Shown here: one piece after another, positions 33,849 through 42,633 of the stretch | Numbering within the stretch: position 1 is the stretch's first letter | Layout: each line of letters opens with the position of its first letter | Assembly: GCF_024298965.1 (NCBI RefSeq) | Contig: NZ_CP085193.1 | Location: forward strand, 3,720,001 to 3,784,000 | Length of the DNA stretch: 64,000 nt | DNA from: Streptomyces rapamycinicus NRRL 5491 | GTDB taxonomy: Bacteria; Actinomycetota; Actinomycetes; Streptomycetales; Streptomycetaceae | Direction of reading: 5' to 3' | Notes under the pieces: generated by a model | The model's input: only the letters and a program-made list of their open reading frames with translations | Database searches by the model: none | Told to the model about the DNA's origin: nothing | Position numbers and translations under genes: made by a program

Positions 33849-33875
33849 GGAACCAAGGACCCGCCCGCAGCCGTC
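33849..33875 (+). promoter_or_regulatory. Possible ECF promoter (SigE-like) of the lipoprotein protease
   Basis: GGAACC at 33849-33854 and CGTC at 33872-33875 with 17 nt between resemble the Streptomyces cell-envelope sigma-E promoter (GGAACC, about 16 nt, CGTNT). The start codon is about 100 nt further on. Confidence 0.3.
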
Positions 33876-33980
33876 GTAGGCGGCACCGGCATAGTGGGAT
33901 ACCACCCCATTGCCGGGGCGGTGCATGACAATTCCATACAGGCCGTAGAGCAGCTCAGAACCTCAGGGGGAGTCCCACCC

Positions 33981-35156
33981 ATGCCATCCAAACGCCGACC
34001 CGCACTGGCCGTGGCCGCGATAGCCTCGGTTCTGGCGCTCACCGCCACCGCGTGCGACTCCTCGGACGACAACGCCGATGCCAAGCCGACCGCGTCGTCG
34101 GAGCAGCGGGGCGTGGACGACATCAAGCTGCCCGACAACCTCAACGACAAGTTGAAGAACCTCGGCATCGATCTGGACCAGTGGAAGAACGGTGCCTGGA
34201 ACAAGTGGGACAAGGACGACTGGCTGCGCGAGGCCGGTGACTTCATCAACCCGATCATCAAGGGCCTGTGGAAGCCGGACCGGATGCGCGAGGCGCAGGA
34301 GCCCGACAAGCCGGTGGACGACGGCGACATCGCGGACGACCAGGGTGTGACCGACCCCGATCCGCAGCCCGTCCCGGCCAAGGAGGTCACCAGCCCGTAC
34401 AGCTCCAAGGTCCCCTACGCGGGCAAGGTCTTCTTCGACGGCCCCGAGGGCTCGATGGTCTGTTCCGCGACGGTGGTCGAGGACCCGGCGCATCCCGGCA
34501 AGTCCAACCTGGTGTGGACGGCGGGCCACTGCGTCCACGCGGGCAAGGGCGGCGGCTGGTACAAGAACCTGATGTTCGTGCCCTCCTACAACGACGCGGG
34601 CAAGTCGCAGGCGGAGCTGGAGAACGCCACCAAGGAAGAACTGGCCCCCAAGGGCGTCTGGTGGGCCGACTGGGCGCAGACCTCCTCGCAGTGGATCGAC
34701 AACGGCGCGGCCGTGGGCGGTAAGGGAGCTCCGTACGACTTCGCGGTGATGCATGTGAAGCCGGAGGCCAGCGGCGGCAAGTCGCTCGAGGAGACCGTGG
34801 GCGGCGCGCTGCCGGTCGACTTCAACGCCCCGGCGGTGAAGTCCATCGACGAGATCACGGCCACCGGCTACCCGGCCGCCCCGCCGTTCGACGGCCAGAA
34901 GATGAACCAGTGCGCGGACAAGCCGGGCCGGCTCTCCCTGGACGCCAAGCAGCCGACGATGTACCGCATCGGCTGCACCATGACCGCGGGTTCGTCCGGC
35001 GGCGGCTGGGTCGCCAACGGCGCGAACGGCAAGCCGGCGCTGGTGTCCAACACCTCGATCGGCCCGTCCAACGCGACCTGGCTGGCGGGCCCGCATCTGG
35101 GCCCCGAGGCGAAGGGCGTCTACAGCGCGGTCAGCAAGAAGTTCGCGAACCAGTGA
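33981..35156 (+). CDS. Exported trypsin-like serine protease, probable lipoprotein
   Basis: A 391-residue protein. The signal peptide ends in LALTATAC, a permissible lipobox, so Cys25 or so would be lipidated and the protein anchored on the outer face of the membrane. A charged Asp/Trp/Lys-rich segment follows (DQWKNGAWNKWDKDDW). The protease domain has the triad residues in WTAGHC, PYDFAVMHV and TAGSSGGGW, the glutamyl endopeptidase/V8-like version of the chymotrypsin fold. ATG start behind GGGGGAG. Divergent from the siderophore locus and closed by a very strong terminator. Natural substrate unknown; envelope maintenance is a guess supported only by the possible sigma-E-like promoter. Confidence 0.85.
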   Translation: MPSKRRPALAVAAIASVLALTATACDSSDDNADAKPTASSEQRGVDDIKLPDNLNDKLKNLGIDLDQWKNGAWNKWDKDDWLREAGDFINPIIKGLWKPDRMREAQEPDKPVDDGDIADDQGVTDPDPQPVPAKEVTSPYSSKVPYAGKVFFDGPEGSMVCSATVVEDPAHPGKSNLVWTAGHCVHAGKGGGWYKNLMFVPSYNDAGKSQAELENATKEELAPKGVWWADWAQTSSQWIDNGAAVGGKGAPYDFAVMHVKPEASGGKSLEETVGGALPVDFNAPAVKSIDEITATGYPAAPPFDGQKMNQCADKPGRLSLDAKQPTMYRIGCTMTAGSSGGGWVANGANGKPALVSNTSIGPSNATWLAGPHLGPEAKGVYSAVSKKFANQ

Positions 35157-35199
35157 CCGCTTGAGCCGGTAGCCGTCAGGCAGCCGGTCATCCCATGGC

Positions 35200-35235
35200 G
35201 AGGGCCCGCCCCCGGATTTCCGGGGGCGGGCCCTC
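35200..35235. terminator. 16-bp perfect hairpin between convergent protease and hflX
   Basis: Arms 35200-35215 and 35220-35235 are perfectly complementary around an ATTT loop; one further outer C-G pair is possible. Very stable, bidirectional. Confidence 0.9.
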
Positions 35236-35284
35236 GTCGTGCAGGTGTCGTGGCCGACGCGGTGCGGCTGGTGTGACCAGCTGA

Positions 35285-36787
35285 CTAGCGCTGTCCGGCG
35301 GCCGTGGCCGGGATGAAGCGCCGCAGCTCCGCCGCGAGCTCCTCGTGCACCCGCGCCTTGAGCAGCGTGCCCTCGGGGGTGTGCTCCTCGGAGAGCACCT
35401 CGCCCTCGACGTGGGTGCGCGCGACGAGCTTGCCGTGGGTGTACGGCAGCAGCACCTCGATCTCGACCTGGGGCCGGGGCAGCTCCTCGTCGATCACCGC
35501 GAGCAGCTCGTCGATGCCCAGCCCGCTGCGGGCCGACACCGCCATGGCGCGCCGCTCCATGCGCAGCAGCCGCTGCACGACGAGCGGATCGGCCATGTCC
35601 GCCTTGTTGATCACGACGATCTCGGGCACGTCGACCGCGCCCACATCGCGGATCACCTCGCGCACGGCGGCCAGCTGCTCCTCCGGCGTCGGATGTGAGC
35701 CGTCCACCACATGGAGGATCAGATCGGCGTCGCCGACCTCCTCCATCGTGGAGCGGAACGCCTCCACCAGGTGGTGCGGCAGATGCCGGACGAATCCGAC
35801 GGTGTCCGCCAGCGTGTAGAGCCGCCCGCTGGGGGTCTCGGCCCGGCGCACGGTCGGGTCGAGGGTGGCGAACAGCGCGTTCTCCACCAGGACACCGGCG
35901 CCGGTGAGCCGGTTGAGCAGCGAGGACTTGCCCGCGTTGGTGTATCCGGCGATGGCGACCGAGGGGACCTTGTGGCGCCGGCGCTCCTGCCGCTTGATGT
36001 CGCGGCCGGTCTTCATCTCGGCGATCTCGCGGCGCATCTTCGCCATCTTCTCGCGGATGCGGCGTCGGTCGGTCTCGATCTTGGTCTCACCGGGACCACG
36101 GGTGGCCATACCTCCGCCCGAGGAGCCGGAGCCACCGCCACCCATCTGGCGGGAGAGCGACTGACCCCAGCCTCGCAGCCGCGGCAGCATGTACTGCATC
36201 TGGGCGAGCGAGACCTGCGCCTTGCCCTCTCGGGACTTGGCGTGCTGGGCGAAGATGTCGAGGATCAGGGCGGTCCGGTCGACCACCTTGACCTTGACGA
36301 CGTCCTCGAGGTGGATCAGCTGCCCGGGGCTCAGCTCACCGTCACAGACCACGGTGTCGGCACCGGACTCGACCACGATGTCGCGCAGTTCCTCGGCCTT
36401 GCCGGAGCCGATGTAGGTGGCGGAATCCGGCTTGTTGCGCCGCTGGATCACGCCGTCGAGCACCAGGGCGCCGGCGGTCTCGGCGAGGGCGGCGAGCTCC
36501 GCCAGGGAGTTCTCCGCGTCCCGCGCCGTGCCGGAGGTCCATACGCCGACGAGCACCACGCGCTCCAGGCGCAGCTGCCGGTACTCGACCTCGGTGACGT
36601 CCTCGAGCTCGGTGGACAGCCCCACCACGCGCCGCAGCGCGGCACGGTCGGAGCGGTCGTACTGGTCGCCGTCACGCTCCTCGTCGATCTCGTGACTCCA
36701 GGCGACGTCCTCTTCCATCAGGGCGTCGGCCCGAAGGCTCTCGGCGGGGCGCTGCCGGTCCTGCGGAAGGGAAGAGGAGTGGGTCAA
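35285..36787 (-). CDS. hflX: Ribosome-associated GTPase HflX
   Basis: A 500-residue GTPase that splits stalled or hibernating ribosomes. The N-terminal HflX domain is recognisable (LVLDGVIQRRNKPDSATYIGSGK in parts, DGELSPGQ), then a helical linker with a glycine stretch (QMGGGGSGSSGGG) and RGPGETKIETDRR, then the G domain: GYTNAGKSSLLNRL (G1), DPTVRR, ADTVGF (G3), VINKAD (G4) and the SARSG (G5) segment. TTG start chosen because AAGGA lies 5 nt upstream; the frame remains open for 13 codons further. It stands alone, ahead of a M1 peptidase gene on the same strand. Confidence 0.96.
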   Translation of the reverse strand: MTHSSSLPQDRQRPAESLRADALMEEDVAWSHEIDEERDGDQYDRSDRAALRRVVGLSTELEDVTEVEYRQLRLERVVLVGVWTSGTARDAENSLAELAALAETAGALVLDGVIQRRNKPDSATYIGSGKAEELRDIVVESGADTVVCDGELSPGQLIHLEDVVKVKVVDRTALILDIFAQHAKSREGKAQVSLAQMQYMLPRLRGWGQSLSRQMGGGGSGSSGGGMATRGPGETKIETDRRRIREKMAKMRREIAEMKTGRDIKRQERRRHKVPSVAIAGYTNAGKSSLLNRLTGAGVLVENALFATLDPTVRRAETPSGRLYTLADTVGFVRHLPHHLVEAFRSTMEEVGDADLILHVVDGSHPTPEEQLAAVREVIRDVGAVDVPEIVVINKADMADPLVVQRLLRMERRAMAVSARSGLGIDELLAVIDEELPRPQVEIEVLLPYTHGKLVARTHVEGEVLSEEHTPEGTLLKARVHEELAAELRRFIPATAAGQR

Positions 36788-36910
36788 AGGAATCCTTACG
36801 TCGTGGAATACCGTCACTGTCGACAACGCGTGGCGGGCCCGCGGGATTCCCCCCGCCGGGGCCGGTCACGAACGCCGACCCCTTGATGGTCCCACGCGGC
36901 GGGCGGGCCG

Positions 36911-38491
36911 TCACCCGGGTTTCACGGCCCATGGCACCGCGTAACGTACCGCGTGCCGCCCCGCCCGCGCGCCGGGCAGCGCGGCGCCCTTGGTGGTCAC
37001 CTTCTCCGTCTGCTTCCAGTCGGGGTGTCCCGGCATCGGCGGCGTCTTCCTGCCGTACAGCCACGGATGGAGGAATCCGCTCAGGTCGCGCCCCGCCACC
37101 GTGGAGGCCAGCCGGACGAAGTCGGCGGTCGAGGCCACGCCGTCGCGGTGGCGGAGCACCCATCGCCGCTCCAGCCGTTCGAAGGCGGCTCGGCCGATCC
37201 GCTGCCGCAGCGCGTACAGCACCAGCGCGCTGCCGTCGTAGACCACCGGGCGGAAGATGCCGATCGGTTGGCCGGGGTCGGCGGCCTCGGGGGCCGCGGG
37301 CGGCCCTCCCTCGGCCCGCCAGGCGTCGGACTGCCCGTACGCCTTGCGCATCCGCCGCTCCAGGCTCGCCTTACCGCGCTCATCGGCGTACAGCGCCTCG
37401 TACCACGTGGCGTGGCCCTCGTTGAGCCACAGATCGGACCAGCGGCGCGGGCTGACGCTGTCGCCGAACCACTGGTGCGCCAGCTCATGCACCATGATCG
37501 ACTCGATGTACCACCGGGGCAGCTGACCGCTGGTGAACAGATCGCGCTCGAATAGGGAGAGCGTCTGGGTCTCCAGCTCGAAGCCGGTGGTGGCGTGGGC
37601 GATCAGAACGCCGTAGGTCTCGAAGGGGTAGCGCCCGGCCTTCTTCTCCATCCAGGCCAGCTGCCCGGGGGTGCGCGCGAGCCACTTCTCCAGCCGTGCG
37701 CGGTCCGCCGCGGGGACGACGTCGCGCACCGGCAGCCCATGGGGCCCGGTGCGGCGCGGCACGGCGGAGCGGCCGATGGAGATCTGCGCCAGCTCGGTGG
37801 CCATGGGGTGGGCGAGGCGATACGTCCAGGTGGTGCGCGATCCCTTGCGGACGCGCTGTCCGGGCAGGCCGCCCGCGACGACCGTAAGGCTCTTCGGAGC
37901 GGTGATCCGGAAGGTGAAGCGGGCCTTGTCGGCGGGGTGGTCGTTGCACGGGAAGACCCGGTGGGCGGCGTTGGCCTGGTTGGCCATGGCCAGCCCGTCG
38001 CCGGTGCGGACCCAGCCGCCGTTCGTGCCGCTCCGCGGATCGCTGGTGTGGCGGACGGTGACCCGGAAGGCGGCGCCCTTACGGATGGGGGCGGACGGGG
38101 TGATCACCAGGTCCTCACCGGCCGTGGCGAACCGGGCCCGCGCTCCGTCGACCCGCACCGAGTCCACGACACCCTGGGCGAAGTCGAGGTTGACGGTGCG
38201 CAGCGGGGCGGTCGCGCGGGCCTCGATGGTGGTGACGGCGTCGAGCGGCCGGTCCTGGCGGTGGTAGGCGAACGCGATGTCGTACGCCGTGACGTCGTAC
38301 CCGGGGTTGCCGAGCTGCGGGAAGAGGGGGTCTCCGATGCCCAGGGGAGCCGGGTGCGCGGGGGACACCGGCCCCGCCGCGGAGGAGGGGCCGACCGCGA
38401 GGAAGACGGCGGCCATGGCGGCGGCCACCGACGCGGTCCTGCGGCGCCCGGTGCGCGGCGGCCAGGGGCGGCGCCCCGAAGAAAGCGTCAT
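36911..38491 (-). CDS. Secreted M1-family metallopeptidase (aminopeptidase-like)
   Basis: A 526-residue zinc peptidase. Residues 1-39 look like a signal peptide with a twin-arginine-like basic region (TGRRRTASVAAAMAAVFLAV) and an Ala cleavage site. The N-terminal beta domain follows, then the zinc site HELAHQWFGD with the downstream glutamate in NEGHATWYE, the HExxH-x18-E pattern of M1. The GAMEN motif of true aminopeptidases is replaced by TGFELETQT, as is usual in the shorter bacterial members. It probably acts extracellularly on peptides. It lies between hflX and the RelA/SpoT gene on the same strand, each with its own spacing, so cotranscription is uncertain. Confidence 0.93.
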   Translation of the reverse strand: MTLSSGRRPWPPRTGRRRTASVAAAMAAVFLAVGPSSAAGPVSPAHPAPLGIGDPLFPQLGNPGYDVTAYDIAFAYHRQDRPLDAVTTIEARATAPLRTVNLDFAQGVVDSVRVDGARARFATAGEDLVITPSAPIRKGAAFRVTVRHTSDPRSGTNGGWVRTGDGLAMANQANAAHRVFPCNDHPADKARFTFRITAPKSLTVVAGGLPGQRVRKGSRTTWTYRLAHPMATELAQISIGRSAVPRRTGPHGLPVRDVVPAADRARLEKWLARTPGQLAWMEKKAGRYPFETYGVLIAHATTGFELETQTLSLFERDLFTSGQLPRWYIESIMVHELAHQWFGDSVSPRRWSDLWLNEGHATWYEALYADERGKASLERRMRKAYGQSDAWRAEGGPPAAPEAADPGQPIGIFRPVVYDGSALVLYALRQRIGRAAFERLERRWVLRHRDGVASTADFVRLASTVAGRDLSGFLHPWLYGRKTPPMPGHPDWKQTEKVTTKGAALPGARAGRHAVRYAVPWAVKPG

Positions 38492-38609
38492 GCCCTACGG
38501 CTACCAGCGCCCCGGCGCCCGCGCAGTCGCTCCCGGCCTTGATCCACCCGAAGGAGTTCAGACGCCCGAAAATGATCACGAGCGTGCCGCTCAGGAGCGC
38601 GCCCGCACG

Positions 38610-40883
38610 TCAGTGCGCCGCGGCCATGCTGCGGCCCTCGCGCGTCACGTCGTAGACCCCGGGGACGTTCCGCATGGCCCGCATCAGCGCCGGCAGCCTG
38701 CCCGCGTCGGGCAGCTGCAGCGTGTAGGTGTGCCGGACCCGCTGCTCACGCGGGGGTTCGACGGCGGCCGCCACCACCTCCGCGCCCTCGGCGGCGATGG
38801 CCTCGGTGAGATCCGCGAGCAGGTGCGGCCTGCTGAACGCCTCCGCGAAGAGGGTCACGCGATAGTCGCCGCCCCCGTCCCCGTCGTCCTCGTCCGCCCA
38901 GCGCACCCCGACGGCCGTGCGCCCCGCCGAAATCATCCGCCCCACTCCGGGGCACCGCTCGCGGTGCACGGTGACGGCGCCGCCGCGGACCGCGAAGCCG
39001 GTGATCGCGTCGGGCGGCACGGGGGTGCAGCAGCGGGCGAGCCGTACGGTCGCGCCGGGCAGGTCGACGACGATGCCCGCCTCGGGGCGGCCCGCACCGG
39101 GCGACGCGGGGGCGACGGTCTGGCCGCCCTGCGAAGTCCGCGGGCCCCGCGTGGCCTGCGCGTCCTGGCCGTCCTGCGGGTCGGCGGCGTCCTGCCCGTC
39201 CTGTCCGTCTTGACCGTCCCGGCCGTCCTGCCCGTCCCGGCCGGTGAGCTCGGAGGCGGACTCCGGCTCCTCGGCGGCCTCCCGGGGCTCGTGCTGCGAC
39301 GCCGGATGGGCGGCCAGCCAGCGGTTGATGGCGATGCGGGCGGCCGGGGTGCGGGCGTGGTCGAGCCACTCCGGCGAGGGGCCGTGGGAGGCGGTGTCCC
39401 GGGTGTCGCTCGCCATCAGCAGTTGCAGGGTGTCGCCGTCGAGCAGCACCGTGCTCAGCGTCGCGAGCCTGCCGTTGACCCGGGCGCCGATACAGGAGTG
39501 CGCGTCGTCGCCGTACAGGGCGTACGCGGCGTCCACGCAGCTCGCGCCCGCGGGCAGGCCGAGCGTCCCGCCGTCGGAACGGAAGACGGTGATCTCCCGG
39601 TCCTGGGCGAGGTCGTCACGGAGCGAGGTCCAGAAGATATCGGGGTCGGGGGTGGCGCTCTGCCAGTCGAGCAGCCGGGAGAGCCAGCCGGGCCGGGTGG
39701 GGTCGGCCCGCTCGCCCTCGGGGGCGTCGGTGCCGTCGGTCGGGGCGTACGGATTGCCGAGGGCGATCACTCCGGCCTCCGCGACCCGGTGCATCTGGTG
39801 GGTGCGGATGAGGACTTCGGTGACCTCGCCGTCACGCCCGGCCACGGCCGTGTGCAGCGACTGGTAGAGGTTGAACTTGGGGACCGCGATGAAGTCCTTG
39901 AACTCCGAGATCACCGGGGTGAAGCAGGTGTGCAGTTCGCCGAGGACCGCGTAACAGTCCGCGTCGTCGGAGACGAGGACGAGAAGGCGGCCGAGGTCGG
40001 CACCGGTCAGCTCGCCGCGCTTGAGCCCGACCCGGTGGACGGAGACGAAGTGCCGCGGCCGGACCAGGACTTCGGCGGTGATGCCCGCCTCGTGCAGCAC
40101 GCCCCGTACGTCCTCGGCAGCCTGGGCCAGCGGGTCGGGGTTGCCGGCGTGGGCCTGGAGGAGCTCGCGGGTCCGCGCGTACTCCTCGGGGTGGAGGATG
40201 GCGAAGACCAGGTCCTCCAGCTCGGTCTTGAGCGCCTGCACCCCGAGCCGCTCCGCGAGCGGGATCAGCACATCGCGGGTGACCTTGGCGATGCGCGCCT
40301 GTTTCTCGGGGCGCATCACGCCGAGGGTGCGCATGTTGTGCAGCCGGTCGGCGAGCTTGATCGACATCACCCGGACGTCGTTGCCGGTGGCGACGAGCAT
40401 CTTGCGGAAGGTCTCGGGCTCGGCCGCCGCGCCGTAGTCGACCTTCTCCAACTTGGTGACGCCGTCGACGAGGAAGCGGACCTCCTCGCCGAACTGCTCC
40501 CCCACCTGATCGAGGGTCACATCGGTGTCCTCGACCGTGTCGTGGAGCAGCGAGGCGGTCAACGTCGTGGTCTCGGCACCCAGTTCGGCGAGGATCAGGG
40601 TGACGGCCAGCGGATGGGTGATGTACGGCTCACCGCTCTTGCGCATCTGACCGCGGTGGGAGGACTCGGCCAGGACATACGCCTTGCGGAGCACATCCAG
40701 ATCGGCTCCGGGGTGATACGCGCGGTGGACCTTGGCCACATGCTCGATCGCGTCGGGCAGCCTGCCACGGGAGGCGGGCCCCAGCAGGGCGGCCCGACTG
40801 AACCTGCGGAGATTGCGCAGGTCGATGCGGGGGAGGCCGCGCCTGCGGCCGAACGGGGCCTGGTCGGTGGCCTCTGCGCTCAT
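38610..40883 (-). CDS. rshA: RelA/SpoT homologue (RSH protein), second copy type RshA
   Basis: A 757-residue (p)ppGpp enzyme. The HD hydrolase domain is intact: His90 in ITHPLAV, His114-Asp115 in LLHDTVED, Asp179 in KLADRLHNMRT. The synthetase domain is recognisable (RPRHFVSVHRVGLKRGEL, DCYAVLGELHTCF, FKDFIAVPKFNLYQSLHTAV) but departs from the canonical KHxYSIxxKM and NGYQSLHT motifs, so synthesis may be weak. Then come a TGS domain, a Gly-Gln-Asp tandem repeat (RDGQDG type), a Cys-containing segment (ARCCTPVPPD) and a C-terminal ACT domain. ATG start behind GGAGG. This corresponds to the second RSH gene of S. coelicolor (rshA), distinct from relA. Confidence 0.9.
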   Translation of the reverse strand: MSAEATDQAPFGRRRGLPRIDLRNLRRFSRAALLGPASRGRLPDAIEHVAKVHRAYHPGADLDVLRKAYVLAESSHRGQMRKSGEPYITHPLAVTLILAELGAETTTLTASLLHDTVEDTDVTLDQVGEQFGEEVRFLVDGVTKLEKVDYGAAAEPETFRKMLVATGNDVRVMSIKLADRLHNMRTLGVMRPEKQARIAKVTRDVLIPLAERLGVQALKTELEDLVFAILHPEEYARTRELLQAHAGNPDPLAQAAEDVRGVLHEAGITAEVLVRPRHFVSVHRVGLKRGELTGADLGRLLVLVSDDADCYAVLGELHTCFTPVISEFKDFIAVPKFNLYQSLHTAVAGRDGEVTEVLIRTHQMHRVAEAGVIALGNPYAPTDGTDAPEGERADPTRPGWLSRLLDWQSATPDPDIFWTSLRDDLAQDREITVFRSDGGTLGLPAGASCVDAAYALYGDDAHSCIGARVNGRLATLSTVLLDGDTLQLLMASDTRDTASHGPSPEWLDHARTPAARIAINRWLAAHPASQHEPREAAEEPESASELTGRDGQDGRDGQDGQDGQDAADPQDGQDAQATRGPRTSQGGQTVAPASPGAGRPEAGIVVDLPGATVRLARCCTPVPPDAITGFAVRGGAVTVHRERCPGVGRMISAGRTAVGVRWADEDDGDGGGDYRVTLFAEAFSRPHLLADLTEAIAAEGAEVVAAAVEPPREQRVRHTYTLQLPDAGRLPALMRAMRNVPGVYDVTREGRSMAAAH
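39160..39245. repeat. Imperfect 9-bp tandem repeat encoding a Gly-Gln-Asp run in rshA
   Basis: Short units of the form (C/G)CCGTCCTG/CCGTCCCGG recur and encode a DGQ/DGR triplet run between the TGS domain and the Cys-rich segment on the minus strand. Confidence 0.75.
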
Positions 40884-41019
40884 GGGCACCTCCGGCGGCG
40901 TCGAGCGTCAACCGGCGTGGGTACTCCCCGGGGGCCGGTGCTTGATGCTATCGAGCCCATCACGCACGGCCGACCGGCTCTCGCCCAGAGTGAAACGGAT
41001 CACCCATTCGAGGGAAGTG

Positions 41020-41952
41020 TCAGCCGAGGTCCGTGCCCAGCCAAGAGGGATCGATCTCCCCCTCGGCCACGATCACGGCAGGGCCGGTCATCTCCACCGT
41101 ACCGTCCGGCCGTTCGCTGATGACAAGCCGCCCTCCGGGAACGTCCACGGTGTATGTGACGGGGTGCCCGGTGACGGCCGGATCGGCCCCGTCACGGCGT
41201 GCGGCGGCGACCATCACGGCGCAGGCGCCGGTGCCGCAGGAGCGGGTCTCTCCGGAGCCGCGCTCATGCACGCGCATCGCGACATGGCGCGGGCCGCGAT
41301 CGACGACGAATTCGACGTTGGTGCCCTGCGGGTACGCGGCGGCGGGGCGCACGGCGGGGGCCGTGAACAGATCACCGGCCTGGGCGAGGTCGTCGACGAA
41401 GGCGACCGCGTGCGGATTGCCCATGTTCACGTTGCGCGCGGGCCAGCTGCGGTCACCGACCGTGACCGTGATCTCCCCTTCGGGGCCGGGCCCGGGCAAC
41501 ACGGCCTCGCCCATCACCACGGTGATCGGGCCGTCGGACCCGGCCGTGGCCTCGCCCCGCCGGGCGGCGTCACCGGCGTCCTTGGCGATGTGGGCCCGGC
41601 GCACCCCGGCCCGGGTGGCGATCGCGAGATCACCCTCCTCGACCAGCCCGGCGCGCTGAAGGTACCGGGCGAAGACGCGGACTCCGTTGCCGCACATCTC
41701 GGCGATGCTGCCGTCGCCGTTGCGGTAGTCCATGAACCATTCGGCCTGGTCGGCCATGGCCCGCGCCTCGGGGTGTGCCGAGGACCGCACGACGCGGATC
41801 AGGCCGTCACCGCCGATACCGGCGCGTCGGTCGCAGATCCGGGCGACGGTGGCCGCGGACAGCTCCAGGCGGCCGTCCAGGTCGGGGACGATGACGAAGT
41901 CGTTCTCGGTGCCGTGCCCCTTCAGGAAGGCCAGCCGTGGTGCGGTGCTCAT
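41020..41952 (-). CDS. dapF: Diaminopimelate epimerase
   Basis: A 310-residue enzyme converting LL- to meso-diaminopimelate for peptidoglycan and lysine. The two catalytic cysteines lie in MCGNGVRVFARYL and SCGTGAC, with substrate contacts NDF (17-19) and NVEF. ATG start; the upstream GGATCGAGGG is the likely ribosome site though close. Length and motif order are typical. Streptomyces walls carry LL-DAP, so the enzyme mainly serves lysine synthesis here (inference). It is upstream of rshA on the same strand with 136 nt between. Confidence 0.97.
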   Translation of the reverse strand: MSTAPRLAFLKGHGTENDFVIVPDLDGRLELSAATVARICDRRAGIGGDGLIRVVRSSAHPEARAMADQAEWFMDYRNGDGSIAEMCGNGVRVFARYLQRAGLVEEGDLAIATRAGVRRAHIAKDAGDAARRGEATAGSDGPITVVMGEAVLPGPGPEGEITVTVGDRSWPARNVNMGNPHAVAFVDDLAQAGDLFTAPAVRPAAAYPQGTNVEFVVDRGPRHVAMRVHERGSGETRSCGTGACAVMVAAARRDGADPAVTGHPVTYTVDVPGGRLVISERPDGTVEMTGPAVIVAEGEIDPSWLGTDLG

Positions 41953-42027
41953 CCCTCGATCCTACGGGGCTCCGCCCGCACCGGCCCCCGGCGCCCGGTG
42001 GCCCGGGGAACCCACTGGTCGGAGGGC

Positions 42028-42525
42028 CTAGCGGAGGCGGGCCACCCGCCAGAAGGTGAGGGCGGCCAGCAGCGCCACGATCACCACATAGAGCACGACG
42101 AAGCGCCAGTCCGGGCGGCGCCCGGAGCCTCTGGGGGGCAGGCCCGGCCAGGTGTAGCCCACCCGGCGGGCGGCCATCAGGCCCCACCCCGCCGCGCAGC
42201 AGCTCAGCAGCAGGCCGAGCATGGCCACGACCGCCCCTCCGTCGCCGAACTCGAAGGCGAGCGGGAAGGCGAACATCAGCGAGCCGAGGATGGCCAGGGC
42301 GACGATCGGCGCGATCTGCCAGATCCGCAGCCGGCGCGGCGGGCGCAGCTCCCGGAAGGACTCCTCGGAGACCGAGCCCGCCCCGACCTCGCCCTCGGAG
42401 CCGTCCTCGAGGACCGGCGCGCCGGGTTCGTGCAGCCCTCCGGCCTCATCGGGGCCGTCCGGGGTCAGCGGCCGCGGGTCTCCGTGCGGCGATTGCTGCG
42501 ATGCGTCGCGAGGGCCGGCCTCCAT
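42028..42525 (-). CDS. Small membrane protein of unknown function
   Basis: A 165-residue protein with an acidic, hydrophilic first half and three hydrophobic segments in the second: IAPIVALAILGSLMFAFPLA, AVVAMLGLLLSCCAAGWGLM and FVVLYVVIVALLAALTFW. No known family recognised. ATG (MEAGPRD) with GGGAGGG 9 nt upstream; a GTG two codons earlier is also possible. It is between miaA and dapF on the same strand and may be part of that transcription unit. Confidence 0.7.
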   Translation of the reverse strand: MEAGPRDASQQSPHGDPRPLTPDGPDEAGGLHEPGAPVLEDGSEGEVGAGSVSEESFRELRPPRRLRIWQIAPIVALAILGSLMFAFPLAFEFGDGGAVVAMLGLLLSCCAAGWGLMAARRVGYTWPGLPPRGSGRRPDWRFVVLYVVIVALLAALTFWRVARLR

Positions 42526-42633
42526 CGCCACACGCCCTCCCAACTCCAGACACCACGGCACGATCGGAGCTTGATGATGGCACGCCCGCCGGGGCCCGAA
42601 TGACGAGCTGAGCTTCCCGATGCCATGACGTGA

